This document shows positions 17,443 through 26,769 of a stretch of 64,000 nucleotides of DNA, in pieces. This DNA comes from Corynebacterium curieae (GTDB lineage: Bacteria > Actinomycetota > Actinomycetes > Mycobacteriales > Mycobacteriaceae): positions 186,001 to 250,000 of the forward strand of contig NZ_JAKMUU010000002.1 of assembly GCF_027570035.1 (NCBI RefSeq), given 5' to 3'. The position numbers were made by a program, and so were the translations under genes. The notes below the pieces were generated by a model. That model saw only the letters and a list, made by a program, of their open reading frames with translations. It made no database searches and was not told the origin of the DNA. How positions within the stretch are numbered: position 1 is the stretch's first letter; each line of letters opens with the position of its first letter.

Positions 17443-18843
17443 ATGACTGAATACCGCATTGAACATGACACTATGGGCGAAGTAAAGGTTCCCGCAGATG
17501 CCCTCTGGCGCGCACAAACCCAGCGCGCAGTGGACAATTTCCCCATCTCCGGCCGTGGCCTAGAAAATGCACAGATCCGTGCTCTTGGCCTGCTTAAGGC
17601 AGCCTGCGCCCAGGTAAATAAGGACTCCGGCAAGCTGGACGCAGAAAAGGCCGATGCCATCATCGCCGCCGCTACCGAAATCGCCGAGGGCAAGCATAAC
17701 GACGCCTTCCCAATCGACGTATTCCAGACCGGCTCCGGCACCTCTTCCAATATGAATACCAATGAGGTTATCGCCTCCTTGGCACACCAAAACGGCGTGG
17801 AAATTCACCCGAATGATCACGTGAACATGGGCCAGTCTTCCAATGACACCTTCCCCACCGCCACCCACGTGGCTGCTACGGAAGCTGCCGTTAATGACCT
17901 CATTCCGGGCCTGAAGGTCCTCCACGAGTCCTTGAGCAAAAAGGCCAAGGAGTTCGCCGATGTAGTCAAGTCCGGCCGCACCCACTTGATGGATGCCACC
18001 CCGGTTACCCTTGGCCAGGAATTCGGCGGCTACGCCCGCCAGATCGAGTTGGGCATCGAACGCATTGAGGCCACCCTGCCGCGTTTGGGCGAGCTGGCCA
18101 TTGGCGGCACCGCCACCGGCACCGGCTTGAATACCTCCGCTGACTTCGGTGCCAAGGTCACCGAGGAGCTTAAGAAGCTCACGGGCGTGAAGGAACTGAA
18201 GGAAGCAGAAAATCACTTCGAGGCCCAGGCTGCCCGCGATGGCCTGGTAGAATTCTCCGGCGCTATGCGCTCGATTGCTGTGTCCCTCAATAAGATTGCT
18301 AATGACCTGCGCATGATGGGCTCCGGTCCTCTGACCGGCCTGGCAGAGATTCACCTAAAGGACCTGCAGCCGGGTTCCTCCATCATGCCGGGTAAGGTCA
18401 ACCCGGTTATTCCAGAAGCCGTCACCATGGTGGCCGGCCAAGTGGTGGGCAACGACGCCGCTGTCGCCTTTGGTGGTGCCCAAGGCCACTTCGAGCTCAA
18501 CGTCTTCATCCCGATGATGGCACGCAACGTGCTCGAGTCCGCTCGCCTGCTGGCGAATGCCTCCCGCGTCTTCGCCGATAAGTGCATCGATCACATCGAG
18601 GCCAACGAGGAGCGCATGAAGCACTTTGCGGAGTCTTCCACCTCCATCGTGACCCCGCTCAACTCCGCCATCGGCTACGAGAACGCCGCTAAGGCGGCAA
18701 AGCATGCCCTGCATGAGAAGATCACCGTCCGTCAGGCTGTTATTGATTTAGGCTTTGTCGACGGCGAGAACCTCACCGAGGAAGAGCTGGATAAGCGTCT
18801 CAATGTATTGAGCATGACCAACCGCGACCGCGATAACTTCTAA
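17443..18843 (+). CDS. fumC: Class II fumarate hydratase
   Basis: TCA-cycle fumarase, homotetrameric and iron-independent. 466 residues, with the superfamily signature [11 protein letters not shown] and the substrate-site segments [16 protein letters not shown] and [18 protein letters not shown]. The start has a ribosome-binding site GAGGTGA. A strong terminator follows the stop codon. Confidence 0.97.
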   Translation: MTEYRIEHDTMGEVKVPADALWRAQTQRAVDNFPISGRGLENAQIRALGLLKAACAQVNKDSGKLDAEKADAIIAAATEIAEGKHNDAFPIDVFQTGSGTSSNMNTNEVIASLAHQNGVEIHPNDHVNMGQSSNDTFPTATHVAATEAAVNDLIPGLKVLHESLSKKAKEFADVVKSGRTHLMDATPVTLGQEFGGYARQIELGIERIEATLPRLGELAIGGTATGTGLNTSADFGAKVTEELKKLTGVKELKEAENHFEAQAARDGLVEFSGAMRSIAVSLNKIANDLRMMGSGPLTGLAEIHLKDLQPGSSIMPGKVNPVIPEAVTMVAGQVVGNDAAVAFGGAQGHFELNVFIPMMARNVLESARLLANASRVFADKCIDHIEANEERMKHFAESSTSIVTPLNSAIGYENAAKAAKHALHEKITVRQAVIDLGFVDGENLTEEELDKRLNVLSMTNRDRDNF

Positions 18844-18861
18844 GTAATCGCCGCACCGCTT

Positions 18862-18888
18862 CCCCGCCCGGGTAGGACTCGGGCGGGG
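18862..18888 (+). terminator. Rho-independent terminator of fumC
   Basis: Perfect 9-bp stem CCCCGCCCG/CGGGCGGGG with a nine-base loop, followed by a T-containing tail. Confidence 0.85.
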
Positions 18889-18973
18889 TTTCGCATTTCT
18901 GGAGTAAGGAGGCGTCGGCCAGAGCTATGATACGGAACACATTAGCGGAAACTCACCTTTAAAATCACCGTTT

Positions 18974-19005
18974 TTGCACTTGGTGTAAGTTTGCACCGAG
19001 TGTAA
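18974..19005 (+). promoter_or_regulatory. Tandem operators of the TetR-MFS operon
   Basis: Two copies of TTGCAC-N3-GTGTAA, at 18974-18988 and 18991-19005, 17 bp apart (centre to centre), directly upstream of the TetR gene. Each is an imperfect palindrome suited to a TetR dimer, and the pair suggests autoregulation by two dimers. Confidence 0.7.
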
Positions 19006-19016
19006 AGTTGCATTGC

Positions 19017-19640
19017 GTGCAAGAAGAACTATCACTACGCGAGCAGAAGCGCCTTGAGACGCGCCTTCGCATAGAGGATGCCGCCACAAAGCTGGTGGAT
19101 GAGCAGTCCTTTAGCGCGGTCACGATTGAGCGGATCTGCGAAGTAGCCGGTATTTCTCGGCGCACCTTCTTCAATTATTTCGACTCCAAAGAATCCGCTG
19201 TACTGGGAGCTCCAAGCACCGAGTTCACGGAGAAGATGCGGGAGTCCTTCCTCGAAGAGCCGACAACCAGCATGGTGGAACTTGTTCTCCAGCTGGTCAG
19301 GCAGCACATGGAAGGCCACCACATCAACCCGACCATCCGGGAGCGCCGCAAGCGCATCGCTAATGATCCCGATGCAGCAGCTGCAGCGATAAGCCGGAAG
19401 CGGGCGAAATCCATCGAGCTCATCGATCTCATTGAAGAACGCCTCGTACAACAACCGGAGCTTCGCGTCCTCTCTAGCTGTTCCTCCAGCACCGAGGCGA
19501 TGCTCATCGCCGGCCTCGTCCGCGAGGCCTTGTGGCTGGCGATGGCATCCCCCGATGCAGATTGCAGCGAAGACCTCGACGCACGTCTCGATACTTCACT
19601 CACGCTTATAACTGATTTTATGAAAGGAATGCGATGGTAG
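19017..19640 (+). CDS. TetR/AcrR family regulator of the adjacent MFS exporter
   Basis: About 207 residues from the GTG at 19017; a TTG at 19008 is an alternative. The N-terminal HTH is clear: RIEDAATKLVDEQSFSAVTIERICEVAGISRRTFFNYFDSKESAVLG. The C-terminal ligand domain has no assigned ligand. The ATG of the MFS gene overlaps its stop (ATGGTAG), showing translational coupling. The tandem palindromes just upstream are the probable operators, so it most likely represses its own operon until a drug or metabolite binds. Confidence 0.88.
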   Translation: MQEELSLREQKRLETRLRIEDAATKLVDEQSFSAVTIERICEVAGISRRTFFNYFDSKESAVLGAPSTEFTEKMRESFLEEPTTSMVELVLQLVRQHMEGHHINPTIRERRKRIANDPDAAAAAISRKRAKSIELIDLIEERLVQQPELRVLSSCSSSTEAMLIAGLVREALWLAMASPDADCSEDLDARLDTSLTLITDFMKGMRW

Positions 19641-21202
19641 ATACGGCCACGAAGGCCCCTTCGCAGGGCCAGTCCCGAGCCGATAACCTCGGGCTCATTT
19701 TCTCGGCCTTGATGCTCACCATGCTGATGAGCTCCCTCGGCCAAATGATTTTCTCCTCAGCTCTCCCCACCATCGTCGGTGAGCTCGGCGGCGTCGACCA
19801 CATGAGCTGGGTCATCTCCGCCTTCCTTGTCACCATGACCATCGCTATGCCTATTTCCGGCAAGTTGGGTGACATGCTGGGCCGCAAGTGGCTCTACATC
19901 GGCGGTATCGCCACCTTCGTTGTGGGCTCCACGCTAGGCGGCTTTGCCAACTCCATGACGCTGCTCATCATCGCCCGCGCTGTACAGGGCTTTGGTGCTG
20001 GCTTCATGATGATTTCTTCTCAGTCCATCATCGCCGAGGTGACCTCCTCCCGCGAGCGCGGCAAGTTCATGGGCATCATGGGCGGCGTCTTTGGACTCTC
20101 CTCTGTCCTCGGCCCCGTCCTCGGTGGTTGGTTCACCGACGGCCCGGGCTGGCGCTGGGGCATGTGGATGAATATCCCCCTCGGCATCCTGGCCATCATC
20201 GTGTGCACCCTAGTGCTGCACCTGCGCGTTGGCGACGCCGACATGAAGCGCTTCGACTGGCTCGGCGCAACCTTTATCGCGATCACTACAGCTTCCCTTA
20301 TCCTCATGACCACTTGGGGCGGCACCGAATACGAGTGGGGCTCGTCGATGATCCTCACGCTCGGCGCTATCACCATCGTTGGCGCCATCATCACCGTTCT
20401 GGTGGAACTGCGCGCTAAGGAGCCGCTCATTCCGGTTCGCCTATTTAAGAACCGCAATATGACCCTGACCACCCTGTCCGGCGTGGTTCTTGGCCTAGCG
20501 ATGTTCGGCGTCCTGGGCTATATGCCTACCTACCTACAGATGGTTCACACCCTGACCCCGACCAAGGCGGGTCTCATGATGATTCCGATGATGGTGGGCC
20601 TTATCGGCACTTCCACCGGCGTGGGCTTCATCATTTCCCGCACCGGCAATTACAAGATCTACCCCATTATCGGTTTGGCCATTACCGCCGGCGCATTGTT
20701 CTGGATGTCCCACCTCACTGTGGAGACTTCACTTATGCAGTTGGGCTGCGAGTTTCTCGTCTTCGGTATCGGCTTGGGCATGGTTATGCAGGTCCTCGTG
20801 CTCATCGTCCAGAACTCCTTCCCGCTGTCCCAGGTGGGTACGGCTACCGCGGCGAATAATTTCTTCCGCCAAATCGGCTCCGCCCTCGGCGCTTCTTTGG
20901 TTGGTTCCATGTTCATCCACAATATGAAGGATGAGATGGCCACCCGCATGCCAGAGGCATTCCAGAAGATGGGCCCGGAAGGTGCTGCCTATGCTGAGAA
21001 GTTTGGCGATGCCAGCGGTGGGGCCAATAACCTCACCCCGGAACTGGTTGTGTCCTTCCCCAAGCCGATCGAAGAGGCAATCCTCAATTCCTATAATGAC
21101 GGCCTGACCCCAGTCATCGCGCTGATGGTCCCCCTAGCCATCGTCGCACTACTGCTCCTTCTGCCACTGCGCCAGGAGCGCCTGAAGGAAACGATTAAAT
21201 AA
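19634..21202 (+). CDS. MFS multidrug exporter, DHA2 family (14 TMS)
   Basis: 522-residue proton-driven exporter of the EmrB/QacA type. Motif A lies at GKLGDMLGRKWLYIGG and motif C at GVFGLSSVLGPVLGGWFTDGPGWRWGMWMNIPLG. The start overlaps the TetR stop and the stop overlaps the DUF2316 start, so this is the middle gene of a three-gene operon. Substrate unknown; drugs, biocides or fatty acids are possible. Confidence 0.92.
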   Translation: MVDTATKAPSQGQSRADNLGLIFSALMLTMLMSSLGQMIFSSALPTIVGELGGVDHMSWVISAFLVTMTIAMPISGKLGDMLGRKWLYIGGIATFVVGSTLGGFANSMTLLIIARAVQGFGAGFMMISSQSIIAEVTSSRERGKFMGIMGGVFGLSSVLGPVLGGWFTDGPGWRWGMWMNIPLGILAIIVCTLVLHLRVGDADMKRFDWLGATFIAITTASLILMTTWGGTEYEWGSSMILTLGAITIVGAIITVLVELRAKEPLIPVRLFKNRNMTLTTLSGVVLGLAMFGVLGYMPTYLQMVHTLTPTKAGLMMIPMMVGLIGTSTGVGFIISRTGNYKIYPIIGLAITAGALFWMSHLTVETSLMQLGCEFLVFGIGLGMVMQVLVLIVQNSFPLSQVGTATAANNFFRQIGSALGASLVGSMFIHNMKDEMATRMPEAFQKMGPEGAAYAEKFGDASGGANNLTPELVVSFPKPIEEAILNSYNDGLTPVIALMVPLAIVALLLLLPLRQERLKETIK

Positions 21203-21495
21203 TGTCTCTTTCCCCTGCGGAAGTACAGGCTACAAGCCGAGAGCTGCATGCCCTGCGCGATGCGCTCCCGCTTGCCGACGCCCCCATAGAATCCGCCCTC
21301 GGCTACGCCCCAGGCGGCCTGCAAGCGGCGCTGGATATTCAATCCAGCCCCATCGAGGTGTGGCGCACCAGGGACTACCTGGTTTCCCTGGCTCGCGCAT
21401 ACGGCGCCCCGATTCCGCACTTTAGCCGCCTGAGCGACGCAATGCGCTCTCGAGCTCAGCATTGGTTCGGCTCTTGGGATGTACCCGAAGTCTAG
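21202..21495 (+). CDS. DUF2316 family protein
   Basis: 97 residues. The layout MSLSPAEVQATSRELHALRDAL...VWRTRDYLVSLARAYGAPIPHFSRL...WFGSW fits DUF2316, a small soluble family of unknown function that I recall as a frequent neighbour of TetR-MFS pairs. The ATG overlaps the MFS stop codon. A terminator follows directly. Confidence 0.75.
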   Translation: MSLSPAEVQATSRELHALRDALPLADAPIESALGYAPGGLQAALDIQSSPIEVWRTRDYLVSLARAYGAPIPHFSRLSDAMRSRAQHWFGSWDVPEV

Positions 21496-21505
21496 CTGCC
21501 CACAA

Positions 21506-21530
21506 GCCCCGCCTTAGGCGGGGCATTTTT
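21506..21530 (+). terminator. Terminator of the TetR-MFS-DUF2316 operon
   Basis: GCCCCGCC/GGCGGGGC stem with a TTA loop, followed by ATTTTT. The T tract overlaps the stop of the convergent CAP gene. Confidence 0.9.
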
Positions 21531-22641
21531 ATTGCCAGAGCCCCATGTACCGTAGGACTTGGGTGCCGATACCCAAGACGGCAACTATAACGGCGATAAT
21601 GCCGATGGCTGCACCAGCACTCGATCCGCCGGCAGCACCGCCGATAGCCGGCTTTTTGCTAACTTTCACTGTCTGGCTAATCGCTTCTCCAGACGGGCGA
21701 GTTTTACCATTGCGCATAAGAAACGGCGTAATACTCAGCTCTGCTGTACCTTCTTGCAATGCCTCGTAGGTGCCATCTGGGTGCACGGCGAGAACCTCCG
21801 GATTGGAAGAACTTACCGACGCCCCTGGAACCGCCAACCTGGCTCCTCCCCAACCGGAAATGCTCAGGCCAATGCTGCCGGAGTCACCTACATGGGTACC
21901 TCCAGTAAAGCGGATATCGGCCCTGGAAAACGCGGACTCCGGAACCGCTATAGGGAATGCGTGCCGGCCTTCGAGGCGCTCTGGGGCACCTGAAACCCTC
22001 TCCGTGGAATAATGGCCGGCAGTCGTATTGCCAACTTGTGCCTGAGCAAAGTAGCGATTATCCGGGTTGAGCATATTGTGGAGGTGGCCCGTGCCATCAG
22101 TGAAGTAGCCGTTCGAGCGAATGAGCTTATTCCACTCACTATTAGAACCACCATCGGTAGACCAGCTAGCAATGGCCTCGCTCATGGTAGCGCTAGTGAG
22201 ATTTTCCGCCGAAAAGGCACCGGGTTTCGCGGTCCACGCTTCTGCACCGCCTGCTCGCTGATGGTCAAAGTCGAAGTTCTCTTCCGCAGCGCGCTGCAAA
22301 GCAACATGCTCCAAGCCCCTGCTCCACGACATCCCGTTGATATAAGCGGTCCGGTCCGGCGCGACGTCGCGAAGCGAAGCGCCATTAAGCGGTAGATTGG
22401 CGTCCCATGCCCGCGCCCGCAGTTCGCGCAATTGCCGGGTCACCGTGTCGATATGGGATTGCAGCACGGGGGTGGCATAGACATAGGCCAACCCGCCATC
22501 AACCTGGTTGATGTCCAGCTGGGCTACTGGAACCGCACCAGCGGATGGATAGGATTCGGTGCTGGCCGCGGGAACAGAGAGCGCCCCTGCCGTCAAAGCT
22601 GCAATAGTAGATAAAGCAAGGGCGCGAGTACGCACAGACAT
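21529..22641 (-). CDS. Exported CAP/SCP-domain protein with C-terminal membrane anchor
   Basis: 370 residues. A signal peptide (1-28, ending near SVPAASTES) leads into a CAP domain (about 65-215; WSRGLEHVALQRAAEENFDFDHQR, AENLTSATMSEAIASW, GTGHLHNMLNPDNRYFAQAQV). An Ig-like bacterial domain follows (about 235-315), then a Gly/Ala linker and a C-terminal helix (AAIGIIAVIVAVLGIGTQVL). CAP proteins are surface or secreted and some bind lipids; the function here is unknown. Monocistronic. Confidence 0.82.
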   Translation of the reverse strand: MSVRTRALALSTIAALTAGALSVPAASTESYPSAGAVPVAQLDINQVDGGLAYVYATPVLQSHIDTVTRQLRELRARAWDANLPLNGASLRDVAPDRTAYINGMSWSRGLEHVALQRAAEENFDFDHQRAGGAEAWTAKPGAFSAENLTSATMSEAIASWSTDGGSNSEWNKLIRSNGYFTDGTGHLHNMLNPDNRYFAQAQVGNTTAGHYSTERVSGAPERLEGRHAFPIAVPESAFSRADIRFTGGTHVGDSGSIGLSISGWGGARLAVPGASVSSSNPEVLAVHPDGTYEALQEGTAELSITPFLMRNGKTRPSGEAISQTVKVSKKPAIGGAAGGSSAGAAIGIIAVIVAVLGIGTQVLRYMGLWQ

Positions 22642-22708
22642 GGAAAAACCTTAAAGAGAGATAGAGAACAAATGTAGGTTTAACTTTATCCCTGTGCGCT
22701 GGGAAAAG

Positions 22709-23287
22709 CTATTTCTTCTTTTCCTCCGGTTTGGGCAAAAGCAGCTCATAGACGTCGGTATCGCGCCACTGCCCTGCAAGCTCACCGTAGGTCATTTTGG
22801 CCATGTGCGAGTAGGTGCCCACTTTGACGAACCCGCGAGATTTATGCAGCCCTGCAGACCCTGTATTTTCAGGGAAGATCCACGAATGGATAGCCCACTT
22901 ATGCAGGTCTACACAAACCTCAATAAGGCGATCCAAGAGGGCGCCGCCAATACCACGCCCTTGGGCCTCGCTGCCCAAGTAGATGGAATCTTCTACAACT
23001 CCATGGAAGACGGTACGAGTAGATACCGGCGCTGCAGAAACCCACCCTAGGACCTTTGAATCATCATCTTCTTCCACTGCCACGTGGACCGAAGGCATAA
23101 TCTTTCCGGATTTGAACTCTTCAAAGGTCAAGGAGCGGGTCTCATAAGTGGCGTGCCCAGTATTGAGTCCCTGTTCATAGATCTCGCGCATCTGGGGATA
23201 ATCCGCCGCAGTAAAGGGGCGAATGCGGAAATCTTTCTTCTTCTCGTCCGAAGACGTCTGCTTGGCGTTCTCGCTCATATACAACAT
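22709..23287 (-). CDS. GNAT family N-acetyltransferase (phosphinothricin/methionine-sulfoximine acetyltransferase type)
   Basis: 192 residues. The domain begins at FRIRPFTAADYPQMREIYEQGLNTGHATYETRS, as in Pat/YncA enzymes, with the acetyl-CoA loop EAQGRGIGGALLDRLIE and the C-terminal GSAGLHKSRGFVKVGTYSHMAKM. The first 20 residues are a charged extension; the ATG at 23278 is an alternative start. It probably acetylates small amines or amino acid analogues. Confidence 0.83.
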   Translation of the reverse strand: MLYMSENAKQTSSDEKKKDFRIRPFTAADYPQMREIYEQGLNTGHATYETRSLTFEEFKSGKIMPSVHVAVEEDDDSKVLGWVSAAPVSTRTVFHGVVEDSIYLGSEAQGRGIGGALLDRLIEVCVDLHKWAIHSWIFPENTGSAGLHKSRGFVKVGTYSHMAKMTYGELAGQWRDTDVYELLLPKPEEKKK

Positions 23288-23355
23288 TATTACTGGGCTT
23301 TGCCCATCTTCGCCACGCTGTACGCATAAAGATCGCCAAGCGCGAACGACTCCTT

Positions 23356-24720
23356 CTAGTTTCCGCCTTCCAGCAGGTCAGTGACCAGCTCAGCAATAGC
23401 TGAGCGCTCGGAGCGCTGCAGGGTGATGTGGGCAAAAAGCTCATGCCCCTTGAGCTTTTCAATCACTGCCTGGACTCCGTCGTGGCGGCCCACGCGCAGG
23501 TTATCGCGCTGCGCTACGTCATGAGTTAGTACTACACGAGAGCCCTTGCCCAAACGGGAAAGAACGGTAAGCAATACATTTCGCTCAAGGGACTGCGCCT
23601 CATCCACGATAACAAAGGCATCATGCAGGGAGCGGCCGCGAATATGCGTCAAGGGCAAGACTTCAATGAGGCCGCGCTCATGCACCTCTTCCATGACGTT
23701 TTCAGATACCAAGCCCTCCAGGGTGTCATAGACCGCCTGCGCCCACGGGTTCATCTTGTCTGATTCGGTACCAGGAAGATATCCCAGCGATTGCCCGCCT
23801 ACGGCATACATCGGGCGGAAGACTACAATGCGGCGGTGTTCGCCGCGCTCCAGTACGGCTTCCAGCCCGGCGCACAGCGCAAGTGCCGACTTGCCGGTGC
23901 CAGCGCGGCCGCCGATGGAGACAATCCCTACGTTTGGGTCCATCAGCAGATCCAAGGCGATACGCTGCTCCGCAGAGCGTCCCTGGAGGCCAAACGCGTT
24001 CGCGTCACCGCGAACTAGCTCCACCACTCCGTCAGCGCTCATCCGCCCCAGTGCAGACTGGGCTCCGGCCACCAAGGTCAAGCCGCAATGCACCGGCAGC
24101 TCATCAACACAAGTACCCTTTTCCGTCTCGACACCGTCTAGCATGACTTCCCCATCACGATAGAGCGCATCGATAACATCGGAACTGGTGTGCACCGCAG
24201 CCATACCGGTATAACCAGTCAGGACCACGTCTTGGGCGTGGTACTCATCTGCCTGCACGCCCACCGCGCCGGCCTTGACACGCAAAGGCACATCCTTGGT
24301 CACCAGCACGGTGTCTTTTCCTTCATGCGCAAGGTTGAGCGCACAGGCCAATATGCGGTGATCTCCCTCTGGCCCACGGAATGCTGCGGGAAGCAAAGAT
24401 TGGTCTTGGTGATTGAGCTCCACGCGAAGGGTGCCGCCATCCACGTTAACCGGTACCGGCTGGTCTAGTGCTTCATAGGTAGCGCGCAACTCCTCCAAAA
24501 AGCGAAGAGCTTGGCGGGCGAACCAGCCAAGCTCCGGGTGATGACGTTTTCCTTCCAACTCGGAAATAACCACAACGGGAAGGACGACGTCGTGCTCTGC
24601 AAATTTGCGCAGGGCCCAGGGGTCAGAGAGCAAGACCGAGGTATCCACTACATAGGTCTTGGTAGCGACGGAGTTTTCGGTAGTGGCAAGCGGAGTAGAA
24701 AGTACAGAGGAACGAGTCAT
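23356..24720 (-). CDS. phoH2: PhoH-like protein with PIN domain (PhoH2)
   Basis: 454 residues in two domains. The PIN ribonuclease domain spans about 20-150 ([16 protein letters not shown] with the first acidic residue, and the later acidic cluster [12 protein letters not shown]...VLVTKDV). The PhoH ATPase covers about 245-450 with Walker [13 protein letters not shown] and Walker [13 protein letters not shown]. Mycobacterial PhoH2 is an RNA helicase-ribonuclease, which is the likely activity here. It lies between fumC and glyA, as in mycobacteria. Confidence 0.9.
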   Translation of the reverse strand: MTRSSVLSTPLATTENSVATKTYVVDTSVLLSDPWALRKFAEHDVVLPVVVISELEGKRHHPELGWFARQALRFLEELRATYEALDQPVPVNVDGGTLRVELNHQDQSLLPAAFRGPEGDHRILACALNLAHEGKDTVLVTKDVPLRVKAGAVGVQADEYHAQDVVLTGYTGMAAVHTSSDVIDALYRDGEVMLDGVETEKGTCVDELPVHCGLTLVAGAQSALGRMSADGVVELVRGDANAFGLQGRSAEQRIALDLLMDPNVGIVSIGGRAGTGKSALALCAGLEAVLERGEHRRIVVFRPMYAVGGQSLGYLPGTESDKMNPWAQAVYDTLEGLVSENVMEEVHERGLIEVLPLTHIRGRSLHDAFVIVDEAQSLERNVLLTVLSRLGKGSRVVLTHDVAQRDNLRVGRHDGVQAVIEKLKGHELFAHITLQRSERSAIAELVTDLLEGGN

Positions 24721-24855
24721 GGTGGCAGGGTTCTCCCTTAGTGTGCGGTAGATCAGACTTCTTCCGAATCACCCCAAATACCGGGGTTGCCACCCAAACT
24801 AGGCACCGAAGGTTGAAATTACATGGGTGCAAGATGAACTTTAAGAAAACGAAAA

Positions 24856-24885
24856 ATCCCTCCGCAGCATGTGCTGCGAAGGGAT
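24856..24885 (-). terminator. Terminator of the LGFP lipoprotein gene
   Basis: ATCCCT-CGCAGCA paired with TGCTGCG-AGGGAT (one internal mismatch). On the minus strand it is followed by TTTTTCG. Confidence 0.85.
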
Positions 24886-24901
24886 GGGCTCAAAAAGCTA
24901 T

Positions 24902-25546
24902 TTACTTCTCTACGGAAGAGGTGAACTTGCCACTCTCGTCCTGGAGCCAGGAGATAACGCCATCATCGAACTGCTGGGTCCAGCCCTTGCCCTCGGTAGC
25001 CTTCTCCTCGGGAGCCTTTGGCAGGCCTACCTCAGCGTCTAGGCCGCCCTGCTCCTTCCAGGTCTCAGCAATCTTGCCAACGATGGGCTGAGCGCCTTCG
25101 TCATCGTCAAAGGTCAGCAGGTTGCCGCCGTCGAAAGTAGCTAGGAACTCGTCATCGTCGCCCTGCTCGATGCTCTGTACGTCGCCCCACTCGGCCTTCT
25201 TCTCTTCAATAGCGGAAGCAAAATCAGCTGGGACTTCTACGTCACCATTTGCGGTAGCGATGGACTTGGTAGCACCGTCCTTGTCGTCAGCGTCATCCTT
25301 GTCATCTGCATCATCAGACTCGGAATCATCTGCGTCCTCGGACTCGGAGGAATCTGCGTCCTTGTCCTTGTCAGAAGTAGCCTCAGCCGCTGCGGAACCA
25401 GCAGCATCGGTAGCGTCTGCCGCTACGGAGCCTGCACTGTCCTTAGCATCATTAGCTGCATCTTCAGCATCGGAGCAAGCAACAAGGGCAACGGACAGGG
25501 TTGCGGCTGCAAAGCCACCTGCAATGCGACGGGTCATCTTCTGCAT
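24902..25546 (-). CDS. LGFP-repeat lipoprotein with acidic spacer
   Basis: 214 residues. A lipoprotein signal ends in the lipobox LVAC (C24), followed by an Ala/Asp/Ser-rich low-complexity spacer (25-95) dominated by DD, SE and DK. The C-terminal part (about 145-214) carries an LGFP-type repeat: IVGKIAETWKEQGGLDAEVGLPKAPE...GWTQQFDDGVISWL. LGFP proteins bind the mycolic-acid cell wall in corynebacteria. A good AAAGGA site precedes the start. Monocistronic with its own terminator. Confidence 0.85.
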   Translation of the reverse strand: MQKMTRRIAGGFAAATLSVALVACSDAEDAANDAKDSAGSVAADATDAAGSAAAEATSDKDKDADSSESEDADDSESDDADDKDDADDKDGATKSIATANGDVEVPADFASAIEEKKAEWGDVQSIEQGDDDEFLATFDGGNLLTFDDDEGAQPIVGKIAETWKEQGGLDAEVGLPKAPEEKATEGKGWTQQFDDGVISWLQDESGKFTSSVEK

Positions 25547-25693
25547 TACTGCATCATCCTTTCATTGAGAAAGTAAGTTAATTCTAAATTCATGATTAAA
25601 ATCGCCGTTCGTGGCGAATGACGCCCACCGTAACGACGCTACCCAGCCGGCGCCACCCACACGGACAGGAATTAGACAGCTTGCAATAATCTA

Positions 25694-26368
25694 CTACCGC
25701 CTTTTGCGCTGCTTAATGCCCTTCTTCGCCTTTTGTAACGAATTGTTAACGTTTTTGCGAGCTTGCTTAGCTTTAGCCTTTTCCCGAGCGCTACGCTTCG
25801 GCTTTTCTTGGCGCGAGGAGCGCGCCGTCCGGCCCTTGGCAACGCCAACAAAATCCTGAATTGCCTCCCCGTCATCCTCCTTGCGCCAGATTAAGGCAAT
25901 CTCAGTCACCGGAATGGATTCATCATTAAGACCCAGCGGTACTACCTGCTTCTTGCTTAGGACCTTGAGCAGGGGGCGCGGGGCGATGGCGATGCCGACA
26001 TTAGCCGCCACTACTTGAAGGGCGTCTCGGACCGCAGGGACATCGACAAGCCCGGAGTCATCGAGGCGATAGTTGAGGTGCTCATCGGCGACGTCGGCAA
26101 GCGCAAGCTCTTCCCCCACCTCCGCGTATACGGAGTCTTTAGGCACCGCAATGCCCGGCGCCTCCTTATACAGGCGAACCACATGAAAAGTGTCATCTAC
26201 GCGCGCATCCGGCAAACGTGCAAGCGCCACATCCACTTCGCCGGCTAAGAGCGGGGCTAGCGCATCGTCTGCATCAACCGTAAATAGGCCGCCATGAGCA
26301 GTGTTTTCTTCAAACCGGCGAAACCATTTTCCAGGCTCCGTACCGGTGGCAAAAGCTAAGCGCAGCAT
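25694..26368 (-). CDS. LysR-type effector-binding domain protein lacking the HTH, with basic tail
   Basis: 224 residues from the ATG at 26368. It starts directly with the periplasmic-binding-like fold of LysR regulators (MLRLAFATGTEPGKWFRRFEEN, LLAGEVDVALARLPD, ANVGIAIAPRPLLKVLS) and has no N-terminal winged helix. The last 50 residues are strongly basic (RQEKPKRSAREKAKAKQARKNV... ending KQRKRR), which could bind nucleic acid. It is divergent from the DUF5997 gene with a 35-base intergenic space. A longer reading from 26428 is judged unlikely. Confidence 0.78.
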   Translation of the reverse strand: MLRLAFATGTEPGKWFRRFEENTAHGGLFTVDADDALAPLLAGEVDVALARLPDARVDDTFHVVRLYKEAPGIAVPKDSVYAEVGEELALADVADEHLNYRLDDSGLVDVPAVRDALQVVAANVGIAIAPRPLLKVLSKKQVVPLGLNDESIPVTEIALIWRKEDDGEAIQDFVGVAKGRTARSSRQEKPKRSAREKAKAKQARKNVNNSLQKAKKGIKQRKRR

Positions 26369-26403
26369 GGAGGACAGTCTACTGAAAGTGCTACGGTAAA
26401 GGC

Positions 26404-26769
26404 GTGACTGAAGAACAAAAGCAACCATCCGGCACCGCCATGCGTGCCCAAACCGCGGCGAAGAAGCTAGGCATCTACTTGCCCGGCGCGCCCGACGAGT
26501 TTCAAAACAGTGCCGTTAGCCACGAAGAGCTGCGCGAATTGCAGCATAACCCACCCGAGTGGCTACAAACTCTGCGCCGCGAAGGCCCCCACCCACGGCC
26601 GGAAGTCGCCCATAAGCTAGGCATCTCCGTCAATGCGCTGAAAAAGAATGATATGGATAAACCGCTGACTACAGCGGAAATCAATCAGCTACTCCACGAG
26701 CAGCCGGCATGGCTCCAGCAGGCCCGCGCCACCATGGCGCAGGCCCGTGGCCATGAGGTGAAGGACTAG
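26404..26769 (+). CDS. DUF5997 family protein
   Basis: 121-residue soluble protein starting with GTG ([33 protein letters not shown]). It contains a helical segment resembling a helix-turn-helix ([33 protein letters not shown]). Function unknown. The stop overlaps the glyA stop on the other strand by a few bases. The divergent LysR-effector protein is its likely partner by context. Confidence 0.75.
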   Translation: MTEEQKQPSGTAMRAQTAAKKLGIYLPGAPDEFQNSAVSHEELRELQHNPPEWLQTLRREGPHPRPEVAHKLGISVNALKKNDMDKPLTTAEINQLLHEQPAWLQQARATMAQARGHEVKD

